Below, in pieces: positions 28,636 to 37,744 of a stretch of DNA of 64,000 bases (within the stretch, counting starts at the first letter, position 1; every line of letters begins with the position of its first letter). The translations under genes were made by a program, and so were the position numbers. Below the pieces are notes generated by a model. It was given only the letters and a program-made list of their open reading frames with translations. It did no database searches and had not been told where the DNA came from. The stretch spans positions 62,001 through 126,000 of the forward strand of contig NZ_QPJK01000005.1 in assembly GCF_003337555.1 (NCBI RefSeq). The letters are read 5' to 3'. Origin of the DNA: Pseudorhodoferax soli. GTDB lineage: Bacteria; Pseudomonadota; Gammaproteobacteria; Burkholderiales; Burkholderiaceae_C.

Positions 28636-30114
28636 ATGAACTTCGAACTCAAGTCCCTCGACGCTGCGGGCTGTGCCAGCGCCAGGTGCGATGCCCTGTT
28701 GGTCCTGGTGCCAGAAACCGCGGCAACGGGCAAGGACGCACTGTCCGGCTGGATCGCGCAGGCGCGCAAATCCGGCGATTTCGACGGCAAGGCCGGCAAG
28801 ACGCTGGCCCTGTACCAGCCCCAGGGGGTGGCGGCCACGCGGGTGGTGCTGGCCGGCAGCGGCGACGGCAGCGCCCGCACCGTGCGCCAGGCCGTGCTGG
28901 CCGGCATGGGCACGCTGCGCCAGGCCAAGCGCCTGGTGCTGTGTTGCGCCGGCCCCTGGACCGAGGCCGCACTGCGCGCCGCCATCGCCGCCGTGGCCGA
29001 CGCCAGCTATGTCTACACCGCGACCAAGTCCAAGGCCGAGCCGCGCAAGCTGGCCCAGGTCGTCGTCGCCGTGGCCGAGGTCGCCAAGGCCCGCGCAGCG
29101 TTCGACCAGGCCGTGGGCCTGGTGGCCGGCGTGGAGTTCGCCAAGGAATGGGGCAACCGGCCCGGCAACCATGCCACGCCCACGCTGATCGCCAACGCCG
29201 CCAAGTCGCTGGCCCGCCATCCCGGCATCAGCTGCGAGGTGCTGGGCCCGCGCGAGGTGGCCAAGCTCGGCATGGGCGCCTTCATGGCCGTGTCGCAGGG
29301 TTCCGAGGAGCCGCTGCGCTTTGCCGTGCTGCGCTACAACGGTGCGGCACGCAGCGTGGCGCCCACGGTGCTGGTCGGCAAGGGCATCAGCTTCGACACC
29401 GGCGGCATCTCCATCAAGCCTGCCGGCGAGATGGACGAGATGAAGTTCGACATGTGCGGCGCCGCCAGCGTGCTCGGCGTGTTCCGCGCGCTGGCCGAGA
29501 TCCGGCCCGCCATCAACGTGGTGGGGCTGATCGCCAGCTGCGAGAACATGCCCGATGGCCGCGCCGTCAAGCCCGGCGACGTGGTCACGAGCATGAGCGG
29601 TCAGACCATCGAGATCCTCAACACCGATGCCGAGGGGCGGCTGGTCCTGTGCGATGCGCTGACCTATGCCGAGCGCTTCAAGCCCGCGGCCATCGTCGAC
29701 ATCGCCACCTTGACGGGCGCCTGCGTGGTCGCGCTGGGCGGCGTGCGCAGCGGCCTGTTCTCCAACGACGAGGCGCTGGCCGCCGCATTGCTGTCGGCCG
29801 GCGAGAGCGCGCTCGACCCCTGCTGGCGCCTGCCGCTGGACGACGACTACGCCGATGGCCTGAAGACCAACTTCGCCGACGTCGCCAACGTGGCGGGCCG
29901 CGCGGGTGGCGCGGTGACGGCGGCCAAGTTCCTGCAGCGCTTCGTCGGCACGCGCGCCTGGGCGCACCTGGACATCGCCGGCACGGCCTGGAAGGGCGGT
30001 GCCGCCAAGGGGTCGACCGGTCGCCCCGTGGGCCTTCTGCTGGCCTACCTGCTGGGTCAGGCGGCCACCGCTGCGCCCAAGGCAGTCGCCCGCAAGCGCA
30101 GCGTCAAGGCCTGA
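28636..30114 (+). CDS. pepA: Cytosol (leucyl) aminopeptidase PepA
   Basis: 492-residue M17 metalloaminopeptidase. The C-terminal catalytic domain has VGKGISFDTGGISIKP (metal-binding lysine and aspartates), MKFDMCGAASVLG, and the family signature NTDAEGRL at 329-336. Releases N-terminal amino acids; in some bacteria it also binds DNA. Divergent from lptF and followed by holC, the conserved arrangement of Gram-negative bacteria. Confidence 0.97.
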   Translation: MNFELKSLDAAGCASARCDALLVLVPETAATGKDALSGWIAQARKSGDFDGKAGKTLALYQPQGVAATRVVLAGSGDGSARTVRQAVLAGMGTLRQAKRLVLCCAGPWTEAALRAAIAAVADASYVYTATKSKAEPRKLAQVVVAVAEVAKARAAFDQAVGLVAGVEFAKEWGNRPGNHATPTLIANAAKSLARHPGISCEVLGPREVAKLGMGAFMAVSQGSEEPLRFAVLRYNGAARSVAPTVLVGKGISFDTGGISIKPAGEMDEMKFDMCGAASVLGVFRALAEIRPAINVVGLIASCENMPDGRAVKPGDVVTSMSGQTIEILNTDAEGRLVLCDALTYAERFKPAAIVDIATLTGACVVALGGVRSGLFSNDEALAAALLSAGESALDPCWRLPLDDDYADGLKTNFADVANVAGRAGGAVTAAKFLQRFVGTRAWAHLDIAGTAWKGGAAKGSTGRPVGLLLAYLLGQAATAAPKAVARKRSVKA

Positions 30115-30133
30115 GCTGCGGCCGTCCGCGGGC

Positions 30134-30565
30134 ATGACCGAGATCGCCTTCCACTTCAACGCCCCGGACAAACTGGCTTATGCCTGCCGGCTGTTGCGCA
30201 AGGCCGTGGCGGGCGGCGCGCGCGCCGTCGTCAGCGGCCCGGACGACATGCTGGCCCGGCTCGACCAGCAGCTGTGGACCTTCTCGGCCCTGGACTTCGT
30301 GCCCCACTGCATGCTGGGCAGCAGCCCGGACCGCGTGCTGGCCGCCTCGCCCGTGGTGCTGGCCGTGGACGTGCTGCAGGCACCGGCCCTGCCCGTGCTC
30401 GTGAACCTGGCCGACCTGGTGCCGGCCGGCTTCGAACGCTTCGAACGCCTGATCGAAGTGGTCAGCAACGACGAGGAAGACCGCGCGCTCGCGCGCGGGC
30501 GCTGGAAGCACTACGTCGCGCGTGGCTACACCATCGTGCGCCACGACCTGGAACTCAAGGAGTGA
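30134..30565 (+). CDS. holC: DNA polymerase III chi subunit
   Basis: 143 residues. The N-terminal FHFNAPDKLAYACRLLRKAV, a strand with VSGPDDMLARLDQQLWTF, and C-terminal FERLIEVVSNDEEDRALARGRWKHY match HolC. Chi links the clamp loader to SSB at the replication fork. It starts 19 bases after pepA and is followed 4 bases later by a small proline-rich protein gene. Confidence 0.93.
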   Translation: MTEIAFHFNAPDKLAYACRLLRKAVAGGARAVVSGPDDMLARLDQQLWTFSALDFVPHCMLGSSPDRVLAASPVVLAVDVLQAPALPVLVNLADLVPAGFERFERLIEVVSNDEEDRALARGRWKHYVARGYTIVRHDLELKE

Positions 30566-30569
30566 GGCG

Positions 30570-30920
30570 ATGAGCGACGTGCCCCGCGTGCCGCCGCGCT
30601 ACGTGCCGGTGTTGACCGAGGTGGTCGGCGCCGCCGCGCGCGTGGAGCCCGTGCCGCCGGCGCCGCCGCCGCCTGCGGCACCACCCGTGCCGGTGGCTCC
30701 GCCGCTCGACGCGCAGACGCTCGAAGACCAGCTGCTGCACCGTGTCATGCAGCGCGTCGACCTCGCGCTCGAACAGCAACTGCACGACGCCGTGGCCAGC
30801 ATGGTGCTGCAGCACACGCACGCGCTGGTACCGCGCCTGCGCGAGGAAATCGAGTTCGTCGTGCGCCAGGCCGTGGCCGAGGCCGTGGCGGCCGAACTGG
30901 CCCAGCGTCCACCTGCGTGA
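30570..30920 (+). CDS. Proline/alanine-rich hypothetical protein after holC
   Basis: 116 residues. An N-terminal conserved-looking PRVPPRYVPVLTEVV is followed by a Pro/Ala linker (25-45) and a helical C terminus (QTLEDQLLHRVMQRVDLALEQQ, ALVPRLREEIEFVVRQAVAEAV). It resembles the unstudied small proteins (DUF2486-like) found downstream of holC in Burkholderiales. Start ATG at 30570 has GGAG 8 bases upstream. Function unknown; the amphipathic helices suggest oligomerisation. Confidence 0.65.
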   Translation: MSDVPRVPPRYVPVLTEVVGAAARVEPVPPAPPPPAAPPVPVAPPLDAQTLEDQLLHRVMQRVDLALEQQLHDAVASMVLQHTHALVPRLREEIEFVVRQAVAEAVAAELAQRPPA

Positions 30921-31025
30921 AACCCCTAGTGGCGTTTGTGCCGATCGTCGCAATCGGGCCCGCAAATTGCATACCGGCAGATGTATAAACCTGTTCTCTC
31001 GTTTTTCCCTGTCTGGAGGATTTTT

Positions 31026-32228
31026 ATGCAGTTGAAATGGACCGCTGTCGCCTTGGCCGCCATGGTGCTCGTTGCGTGCGGCAAGAAGGACGAACCGGCG
31101 CCGGCGCCCGCATCTGCGCCCGCTGCGGCTGCACCCGCAGCCGCACCTGCCGGCGAGACGGTCACCGTCCGCATCGGCCACGTCGGCCCCACCAGCGGCC
31201 CGATCGCCCACCTGGGCAAAGACAACGAACTCGGTGCCCGCATGGCCATCGAGGAACTGAACGCCGCCGGGTTCAAGATCGGCGACAAGACCGCCAAGTT
31301 CGAACTGCTGGCCGAAGACGATGCGGCCGATCCCAAGCAGGGCACCTCGGTCGCCCAGAAGCTCGTGGACAGCAAGGTCCATGGCGTGGTCGGCCACCTG
31401 AACTCGGGCACCACCATCCCTGCTTCCAAGATCTACAGCGACGCCGGCATTCCGCAGATATCGCCGTCCGCCACCAACCCCAAGTACACGCGCCAGGGCT
31501 TCAAGACCGCCTTCCGCGTGGTGGCCGACGACGTGCATCTGGGCAGCACGCTGGGCAAGTACGCCGTGGGCGAACTGGCCGGCAAGTCCGTCGCCGTGAT
31601 CGACGACCGCACGGCCTATGGCCAGGGCGTGGCCGAGGAATTCGAGAAGGCCGTCAAGGCTGCCAACGGCACCCTGATCGGCCACGAGTTCACGACCGAC
31701 AAGTCGACCGACTTCAACGCCATCCTGACCAAGCTCAAGGGCGCCAAGCCCGACGTGCTGTTCTACGGCGGCATGGACGCCGTGGCCGGCCCGATGCTGC
31801 GCCAGGCCAAGCAGCTGGGCCTGACGGTCAAGTTCATGGGCGGCGATGGCATCTGCACGAACGAGCTGTCCAAGCTGGCCGGCGACGCCATGGCCGACGG
31901 CCAGGTCGTGTGTGCCGAAGCCGGCGGTGTGGACGGCGACCTGAAGCCCGGCCTGGACAAGTTCAAGACCGACTTCCAGGCCAAGTACAACGTCGACGTG
32001 AAGCTGTACGCCCCGTATGTCTACGACGCCGTGAAGGTGCTGGCCACGGCCATGCAGAAGGCCGGTTCGCCCGAGCCTGAGAAGTACCTGCCCGAGCTCG
32101 CCAAGATCGAATACAAGGGCATCACCGGCAACATCGCCTTCGATGAGAAGGGCGACATCAAGAACGGCGCGCTGACGCTGTACACCTACAAGGGTGGCCA
32201 GCGCGAGCAGCTCGCCGTGGTGCGCTGA
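31026..32228 (+). CDS. Branched-chain amino acid-type substrate-binding lipoprotein
   Basis: 400 residues. The signal peptide ends in a lipobox (LVAC, cysteine 18), followed by a Pro/Ala-rich spacer (26-45), then the type I periplasmic-binding fold: VRIGHVGPTSGPIAHLGKD, LLAEDDAADPKQG, HLNSGTTIPASKIYSDAGIP, AVIDDRTAYGQGVAEEFEKA. It resembles LivK-type receptors. Good ribosome site (GGAGGATTTTT before ATG). No permease genes are adjacent, so it probably serves a LIV transporter elsewhere. A clear terminator follows. Confidence 0.93.
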   Translation: MQLKWTAVALAAMVLVACGKKDEPAPAPASAPAAAAPAAAPAGETVTVRIGHVGPTSGPIAHLGKDNELGARMAIEELNAAGFKIGDKTAKFELLAEDDAADPKQGTSVAQKLVDSKVHGVVGHLNSGTTIPASKIYSDAGIPQISPSATNPKYTRQGFKTAFRVVADDVHLGSTLGKYAVGELAGKSVAVIDDRTAYGQGVAEEFEKAVKAANGTLIGHEFTTDKSTDFNAILTKLKGAKPDVLFYGGMDAVAGPMLRQAKQLGLTVKFMGGDGICTNELSKLAGDAMADGQVVCAEAGGVDGDLKPGLDKFKTDFQAKYNVDVKLYAPYVYDAVKVLATAMQKAGSPEPEKYLPELAKIEYKGITGNIAFDEKGDIKNGALTLYTYKGGQREQLAVVR

Positions 32229-32251
32229 GCGTTTTCCGCGACCGCAGCGAC

Positions 32252-32278
32252 AAGGGGCCTTCGGGCCCCTTTTTTTTG
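32252..32278 (+). terminator. Rho-independent terminator
   Basis: Stem AAGGGGCC (32252-32259) with GGCCCCTT (32264-32271) around a TTCG tetraloop and a run of T (32270-32277). It ends the lipoprotein transcript 24 bases after the stop codon. Confidence 0.95.
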
Positions 32279-32282
32279 ATGG

Positions 32283-34106
32283 CTACGCGGCGGGCCGCAG
32301 CCGGCGCGGATCGAGTGCCGCGACCAGGCGGGCCGGCAAGGGCATCGGCTCGCCATGCAGGCGGGCGGCGATCAACTCGGCCGCCAACGGCGCCAGGGTG
32401 AGGCCGCGCGCGCCCAAGGCCGTCAACACCCACAGGCCGGCGGCCCAGGGGCCGGCCAGCGGCAACCGGTCCGCAGAGGTACAGCGCACGCCGGCCCAGG
32501 CCGCGGGCGCGGGGCCCTCGGCGATCGCCTGGCCAGTGGCCGGCAACAGCGCCTGCAGGCGCTCCAGGTTGTAGCGCTGCTCGGCCTCGCGCAGGTCGGT
32601 GGCCGTGTCGCCGCGCTCGAAGCTCGAGCCGCTGAGCCAGACCGGGCCTTGCGGACCCGGCACGCCGGGAATGAAGTGGCCATGGCCGTTCACCGGCATG
32701 GCCGGTACCGGCAGCGTGGGCGGGCAGGGCCCCAGGCTGACCTGTCCACGCACCGTCTGCAGCCCCTGTGTTTGCAGCAGTGCGCCGCTGCCGATGCCAG
32801 CCGTCACGACCAAGAGCGGCGTGGCGTGCAGTTCGCAGTCGTCGTCACTGCGCAGCGACCACCCCCCGGGCGTGGCCTGCACCCTGGTGGTGCGGCAGCC
32901 GCCCTGGAAGCGGATCGCCGGATGTGCGAGCAGGGCCTGCACGAGCCGGACAGGGCGCACCCAGCCGGCCAACGCATGCCATTGCGCGGGCGTGTCCACG
33001 GGCAGGCCCGCGGCCTGCAGCTGCGCGGCATCGGCGGCCGCGCTGAACGCATCGCCGGGCGTGGCCAGCGCCCGCGCGCCGCGCAGGCGCCGTTCCAGCA
33101 CGCCGGTCAGCGCGTAGTCTTCACCCTCGCGCAGGAGTGCCCGCAGCAGCTGCGCCGTGCAGCGGGCACCCGCGCGCGACAGCTGCGTGGGCAAGGTGTC
33201 GCTGGCGGCGTCGTGTGGCGAGAACAGGCCCGCGGGCAGGCCGGAGGCACCGGCGGCCGGCGCCTCCGCGGCGTCCAGCACCAGCACCTGCCAGCCGCGC
33301 TCGGCCAGCTGGCGCGCCACGCTGGCGCCCGCCAGCCCGGCGCCCAGCACCGTGCAATGGCCGGGCTGGGCGGGTGGGCCGTCGTCGTGCCAGGGCTGCG
33401 GGCGCAGCCTGGGCGTCCAGGCGGGTGCGTAGGTGGCTTCGAGCCGGTCGCGCTTGGGCGGCACGCCGGCCACGCGCTGCACCGTGAAGCCGCATTGCGC
33501 CAGGCTGTCGCGCACGGCGCGGGCGATGGTCCAGGTGGCCAGCCGCGTGCCGTTGCGGCAGCAGCGTGCCACGGCCTTCAGGGTGTCCAGGCTCCAGATG
33601 TCGGGGTTGCGGGCCGGGCTGAAGCCGTCCAGGAAGACGCTGTCGGCCTGGCACACGAGTTCGCGCAGCATGGGCTGTGCTTCGCCGATGGCCAGCGTCA
33701 GCAGCACGCGCCCCTCGTCCAGGCGCAGCCGGTGCACGCCCGGCCGCAGGCTGCGGTACTGGGCCGCCAGTTCATCGGCCAGCGGCTGCAGCTCGGGAAA
33801 GGCCGCAGCGCCGCGCAGCACGTCCTCGGCCGACGCGGGATGGGCCTCGACCGAGACGAAGTGCAAACGTGCGGGCCGCTGCGGATCGGCGCGCCAGGCG
33901 GCCCAGGCCACCAGGAAGTTCAGGCCCAGGCCGAACCCGGTTTCCAGGATCGCCCAGTGCGGTCGCCCGGCCCAGGCCTGCGGCAGCCCGCAGCCGTGCA
34001 GGAACACGCCGCGGGCCTGCGCCAGAGCGGCTTCGGAGCGGTAGCGGTCACCGAAGCGCGGGTTGTAGGGAGCGCCATCGGCCAGCCATTCGATGGGCTC
34101 GGCCAC
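32283..34106 (-). CDS. mnmC: tRNA modification fusion MnmC
   Basis: 607 residues. The N-terminal methyltransferase has ILETGFGLGLNFLVAW (SAM site) and VFLDGFSPARNPDIW. The C-terminal FAD oxidoreductase begins at about 255 with TVLGAGLAGASVARQLAERGW and ends with TALGARGLTLAPLAAELI. It converts cmnm5s2U to mnm5s2U at the wobble base of several tRNAs. Both domains look intact. The yggX stop lies 7 bases upstream of its start. Confidence 0.95.
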   Translation of the reverse strand: MAEPIEWLADGAPYNPRFGDRYRSEAALAQARGVFLHGCGLPQAWAGRPHWAILETGFGLGLNFLVAWAAWRADPQRPARLHFVSVEAHPASAEDVLRGAAAFPELQPLADELAAQYRSLRPGVHRLRLDEGRVLLTLAIGEAQPMLRELVCQADSVFLDGFSPARNPDIWSLDTLKAVARCCRNGTRLATWTIARAVRDSLAQCGFTVQRVAGVPPKRDRLEATYAPAWTPRLRPQPWHDDGPPAQPGHCTVLGAGLAGASVARQLAERGWQVLVLDAAEAPAAGASGLPAGLFSPHDAASDTLPTQLSRAGARCTAQLLRALLREGEDYALTGVLERRLRGARALATPGDAFSAAADAAQLQAAGLPVDTPAQWHALAGWVRPVRLVQALLAHPAIRFQGGCRTTRVQATPGGWSLRSDDDCELHATPLLVVTAGIGSGALLQTQGLQTVRGQVSLGPCPPTLPVPAMPVNGHGHFIPGVPGPQGPVWLSGSSFERGDTATDLREAEQRYNLERLQALLPATGQAIAEGPAPAAWAGVRCTSADRLPLAGPWAAGLWVLTALGARGLTLAPLAAELIAARLHGEPMPLPARLVAALDPRRLRPAA

Positions 34107-34112
34107 CGGTGC

Positions 34113-34385
34113 TCAGGCGGCGGGTGGCACGTAGCCCTGGACGGCGTCGGCGCCGGCGCCGAAGAAGTGGTTCTCCATCTGGCGCGACAGGTACTGGCGC
34201 GCGCGCTGGTCTGCCATGTTGAGCTTGTTCTCGTTGATCAGCATGGTCTGCTGCTTGAGCCAGGCGGCCCAGGCTTCCTTGCTGACGCTCTGCCAGATGC
34301 GCTTGCCCAGCTCGCCCGGGTAGGGCGGCAGGTCCAGGCCTTCGGCTTCGCGGCCCAGTTTGATGCAGTTCACCATGCGTGCCAT
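34113..34385 (-). CDS. YggX-type Fe(II)-trafficking / oxidative damage protection protein
   Basis: 90 residues. [21 protein letters not shown] and [22 protein letters not shown] are the family sequence; the conserved cysteine is in VNCIKLG. It protects iron-sulfur enzymes from superoxide. Start at 34385 has AAGGAAGACTCGAC upstream; the longer frame to 34475 has no homology. It precedes mnmC by 7 bases, an arrangement that suggests an operon. Confidence 0.93.
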   Translation of the reverse strand: MARMVNCIKLGREAEGLDLPPYPGELGKRIWQSVSKEAWAAWLKQQTMLINENKLNMADQRARQYLSRQMENHFFGAGADAVQGYVPPAA

Positions 34386-34452
34386 GTCGAGTCTTCCTTG
34401 AGGGGATGCAGGCCGTTGGGCGGCCTTGTGGGATGCGGATTGCGGGCCCGGA

Positions 34453-34944
34453 TTATCGGCCGCCCAGCAAGCCATCGACGATCAAGGTCCAATGCCCGGG
34501 CTCCACCGGCGTGATCGACAGCCGGCTGCCGCGCTGCAGCACCACCATCGTGGCCAGGCCAGGATGCGCGCGCAGCTCGGCCAGCGGCAGCAGCCGGGTC
34601 TTGCGCAGCGCCTGCACGTCGCGCAGCAGCCAGCGCGGCGCATCGGGCTTGGAGGCGCCATCGTGGTAGGGCGAGGCCGGGTCGAACTGCGTGGGGTCGG
34701 TGCGCACCTCGGAGGCCACGCGCGCGATGCCGGCGATGCCGGGCTCCGGGCAACTGGAGTGGTAGAACAACACGCCGTCGCCGACCTGCATGCCGTCGCG
34801 CATGAAGTTGCGCGCCTGGTAATTGCGCACGCCGGTCCAGGGCACGGTCTGCCCGGGCGCGGCCAGTGCGTCGTCGATCGAGCATTCGTCGGGCTCGGAC
34901 TTCATGAGCCAGTAGTGCGGTGCGCGGGCGGTGGCGGCGTTCAT
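34453..34944 (-). CDS. EVE-domain protein
   Basis: 163 residues, essentially one EVE domain (PUA-like fold). Motifs are [46 protein letters not shown] and [19 protein letters not shown] domains bind modified bases in DNA or RNA; free-standing versions are widespread in proteobacteria with unknown targets. Start at 34944 gives the usual N terminus. It is upstream of yggX and mnmC on the same strand, and a link to tRNA modification is an inference. Confidence 0.9.
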   Translation of the reverse strand: MNAATARAPHYWLMKSEPDECSIDDALAAPGQTVPWTGVRNYQARNFMRDGMQVGDGVLFYHSSCPEPGIAGIARVASEVRTDPTQFDPASPYHDGASKPDAPRWLLRDVQALRKTRLLPLAELRAHPGLATMVVLQRGSRLSITPVEPGHWTLIVDGLLGGR

Positions 34945-35080
34945 GGTGAGGGCGGGGTGGGGCTGGGGGCCGCGCGAGGATGCCACAGCGGGCCGCGCCG
35001 TTCTCCTACAGGGCGCGCTTCGGCACGGTGGCAAACTCCGCCCGCCGAAAACGTTTCCTTGCCAGCCCACACACCGCTTC

Positions 35081-37267
35081 ATGACGGCGGACGCACTCCC
35101 CTCCGACCTCGCTGCCTGCGATCTCGAACCGATCCGCTGGCCCGGCGCGATCCAGCCCCATGGCCGCATGCTGGTGCTGGACGCCCAGACGCTGCAGCCC
35201 GTGGCTGCGAGCGCTGGCTGGCCTGCGCCCGATCACGCCGCCGTGCTCGAGGCGCTCGACCGCACGGCGCTGTCGTCGCTGCCGGCCGCGGGCCCCGGCA
35301 TGTCGCCGATCAGCCTGGGCAGCGTGCAGTTGCCAGGCCGCGCTGCACAGGAAGTGTCGGCGCACCGCACCGCCTCCCATGTGATCGTCGAGTGCGAGGA
35401 CGCCAGTCCGCAGGACCACGGCCCGTCGCGGATCTATGCACTGGCACGCAACTTCCTGTCGCGGCTGAACGAGGCACGCGACCTGCCGGCGCTGTGCCTG
35501 CTCGCGGCCGAGGAGATGCGCCGGGTGAGCGGCTTCGGCCGCGCACTGGTCTACCGCTTCGACGACGACGGCCACGGCGAGGTGCTCGCCGAAACGCTGG
35601 AGCCCGACTACGACAGCTACCTCGGCCACCATTTCCCGGCTTCCGACATTCCGCGGCAGGCGCGCGCGCTCTACCTGCTCAACCACTTCCGGCTGATCCC
35701 CGACGCAGGCTATGCACCGGTGCCGCTGCTCGGCCTGGAGGGCTGCGCTGCGTCGCAGGTCGACCTGTCCCATGCCCTGCTGCGCAGCGTCTCGCCCGTG
35801 CACGTGGAGTACATGCGCAACATGGGCACGCTGGCCTCGATGTCGGTGTCCATCGTCGTCGACGGCAAGCTCTGGGGCCTGGTGTCCTGCCACAACCATG
35901 CGCCGCGCACGCTGGGGCCCAACGCACGGGCCGCTTGTGAACACCTGGGCCAGCTGCTGTCGCTGCAGATCGGCGCGCTGCAGGCCGCCGAGGAGGCAGC
36001 CGCGCGGCTGGAACTGCGCCAGCTCACGCTGTCGCTCGTGGCGCAGCTGGCCGAGAGCGATGGCACGCTGAGCCGCCTGGTGCAGGCCGGCGGCCTGCTG
36101 CGGCTGGCGCGCGCCAGCGGCGCTGCCGTCGTGCTGGACGAGGCCGTCTGGACCGTCGGCACCACACCGCCGCCGGCCGAGCTCGAGGCGCTGGCGCACT
36201 GGGTCGCCGCCCGCGGCGAGGACATCTACGCGAGCGATGAGCTCGCGCGCGATTTCGGCGGCAGCCCTGCGCTGCGCGAGAACGCCGCCGGCGTGCTGGC
36301 GGTGTCGATCTCGCAGGTCCACCGCCACGTGATCCTGTGGTTCAGGCCAGAGATCGTGCGTACCGTGCGCTGGGCCGGCAACCCGCGCAAGGCGGTGGAC
36401 GAGGCCGGCCGCATCCATCCGCGCAAGAGCTTCGACAGCTGGGTCGAGCGTCTGGGCGGCCGCTCGGCCCGCTGGCTGCCGTCCGAACTGGCGGCGGCGC
36501 GCGAGCTGCGCGATGCGCTGATCGGCATCGTGCTGCGCCGTGCCCAGGAGATGGCGGACGCCGCCACGGCGCTGGGCCGCGTCAACAAGGAACTGGAAGC
36601 CTTCTCCTACACCGTATCGCACGACCTGCGCGCGCCGATGCGGCACATCGCAGGCTACGCCGACCTGGTACTGGAAATGGACGGCGCGCATGTCAGCGAG
36701 CGCGGCCGGCGTTACCTGGGCCACGTGAAGGAGGCCGCGGCGTACGCCGGCCAACTGGTCGATGCCTTGCTGGACTTCTCGCGCCTGGGCCGTGCCGCGC
36801 TCAAGCCACGCAGCGTGGACATGGTCGCCATGGTGGCCGACCTCGTGCGCGAGCTGCGGCGCGACGAACCCGGGCGCAACGTGCAATGGGACGTTGCGCC
36901 AGACCTGCCGGCGCTGCACGCCGACCCCTTCCTGCTGCAGGTGGCCACGCGCAACCTGTTGGCCAACGCCCAGAAGTACACGCGCCGGCAGCCCGCGCCA
37001 CGCATTACAGTGCGTGCCGTCGTGCGCGAGGACGGGGTCGGGCTAGAGGTCGAAGACAACGGCGTCGGCTTCGAGATGAAGTACGTCGAGAAGCTGTTCG
37101 GCGTCTTCCAGCGCCTGCATGCGACCGAAGAATTCGAGGGCACCGGCATTGGCCTGGCCAACGTCAAGCGCATCGTCGAACGCCATGGTGGCGAAGTCTG
37201 GGCCCGCGGTGCGCCCCAGCAAGGTGCGGCTTTCGGATTCGTGCTGCCGCGCTCCCCCATCCACTAG
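35081..37267 (+). CDS. Bacteriophytochrome histidine kinase
   Basis: 728-residue red/far-red light sensor kinase. The biliverdin-binding cysteine is Cys13 (AACDLEPIRWPGAIQPHG, start of the PAS domain). The GAF domain has PASDIP (186-191, key Asp189) and RSVSPVHVEYMRN (His241). The PHY domain has WFRPE and the tongue motif PRKSF (447-451). The kinase has the phospho-accepting histidine in YTVSHDLRAPM (His514), N-box NLLANAQKYT, DNGVGF (659-664) and GTGIGLA. All chromophore and catalytic residues are present. The ATG at 35081 lacks a clear ribosome site. Two signalling genes follow, 12 bases away. No heme oxygenase gene is near. Confidence 0.95.
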   Translation: MTADALPSDLAACDLEPIRWPGAIQPHGRMLVLDAQTLQPVAASAGWPAPDHAAVLEALDRTALSSLPAAGPGMSPISLGSVQLPGRAAQEVSAHRTASHVIVECEDASPQDHGPSRIYALARNFLSRLNEARDLPALCLLAAEEMRRVSGFGRALVYRFDDDGHGEVLAETLEPDYDSYLGHHFPASDIPRQARALYLLNHFRLIPDAGYAPVPLLGLEGCAASQVDLSHALLRSVSPVHVEYMRNMGTLASMSVSIVVDGKLWGLVSCHNHAPRTLGPNARAACEHLGQLLSLQIGALQAAEEAAARLELRQLTLSLVAQLAESDGTLSRLVQAGGLLRLARASGAAVVLDEAVWTVGTTPPPAELEALAHWVAARGEDIYASDELARDFGGSPALRENAAGVLAVSISQVHRHVILWFRPEIVRTVRWAGNPRKAVDEAGRIHPRKSFDSWVERLGGRSARWLPSELAAARELRDALIGIVLRRAQEMADAATALGRVNKELEAFSYTVSHDLRAPMRHIAGYADLVLEMDGAHVSERGRRYLGHVKEAAAYAGQLVDALLDFSRLGRAALKPRSVDMVAMVADLVRELRRDEPGRNVQWDVAPDLPALHADPFLLQVATRNLLANAQKYTRRQPAPRITVRAVVREDGVGLEVEDNGVGFEMKYVEKLFGVFQRLHATEEFEGTGIGLANVKRIVERHGGEVWARGAPQQGAAFGFVLPRSPIH

Positions 37268-37279
37268 AAAAACATCCCC

Positions 37280-37744
37280 ATGCTCAAGCCGATCCTGCTC
37301 GTCGAGGACGACACGCGCGACCTCGAACTCACCTTGCTGGCGCTGGAGCGCAGCCAGCTCGCCAACGACGTGGTGGTGCTGCGCGACGGTGCCCAGGCCC
37401 TGTCCTACCTGCGCCGTGAGGATGCGCATGCCGAGCGCAGCGAAGGCAACCCGGCGGTGATCCTGCTGGACCTCAAGCTGCCCAAGGTCAACGGCCTGGA
37501 GGTGCTGCAGGCCGTGCGCGCCGACCCGGGCCTGCGCGCCATCCCGGTGGTCATGCTGACCTCCTCGCAGCAGGAGACCGATGTGGTGCGCAGCTACGAG
37601 CTCGGCGTCAACGCCTATGTGGTCAAGCCCGTGGAGTTCCGGCAGTTCGTGGCCGCCATCGCCGACCTGGGCATCTTCTGGGCCGTGCTGAATGAGCCGC
37701 CGCCCGGTTCGCTGCGGGCCAGCCGGCGCTACGAACATGAGTGA
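37280..37744 (+). CDS. Single-domain response regulator of the phytochrome operon
   Basis: 154 residues, one receiver domain. Acidic pocket ILLVEDDTRD, phospho-acceptor Asp64 in ILLDLKLPK, Thr94/Ser95 in VVMLTSSQQ, and Lys116 in YVVKPVEF. It is the Rcp1-type regulator that partners bacteriophytochromes and has no output domain, so it passes phosphate on or works by protein contact. It starts 12 bases after the phytochrome gene and overlaps the hybrid kinase gene by 8 bases. Confidence 0.93.
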   Translation: MLKPILLVEDDTRDLELTLLALERSQLANDVVVLRDGAQALSYLRREDAHAERSEGNPAVILLDLKLPKVNGLEVLQAVRADPGLRAIPVVMLTSSQQETDVVRSYELGVNAYVVKPVEFRQFVAAIADLGIFWAVLNEPPPGSLRASRRYEHE

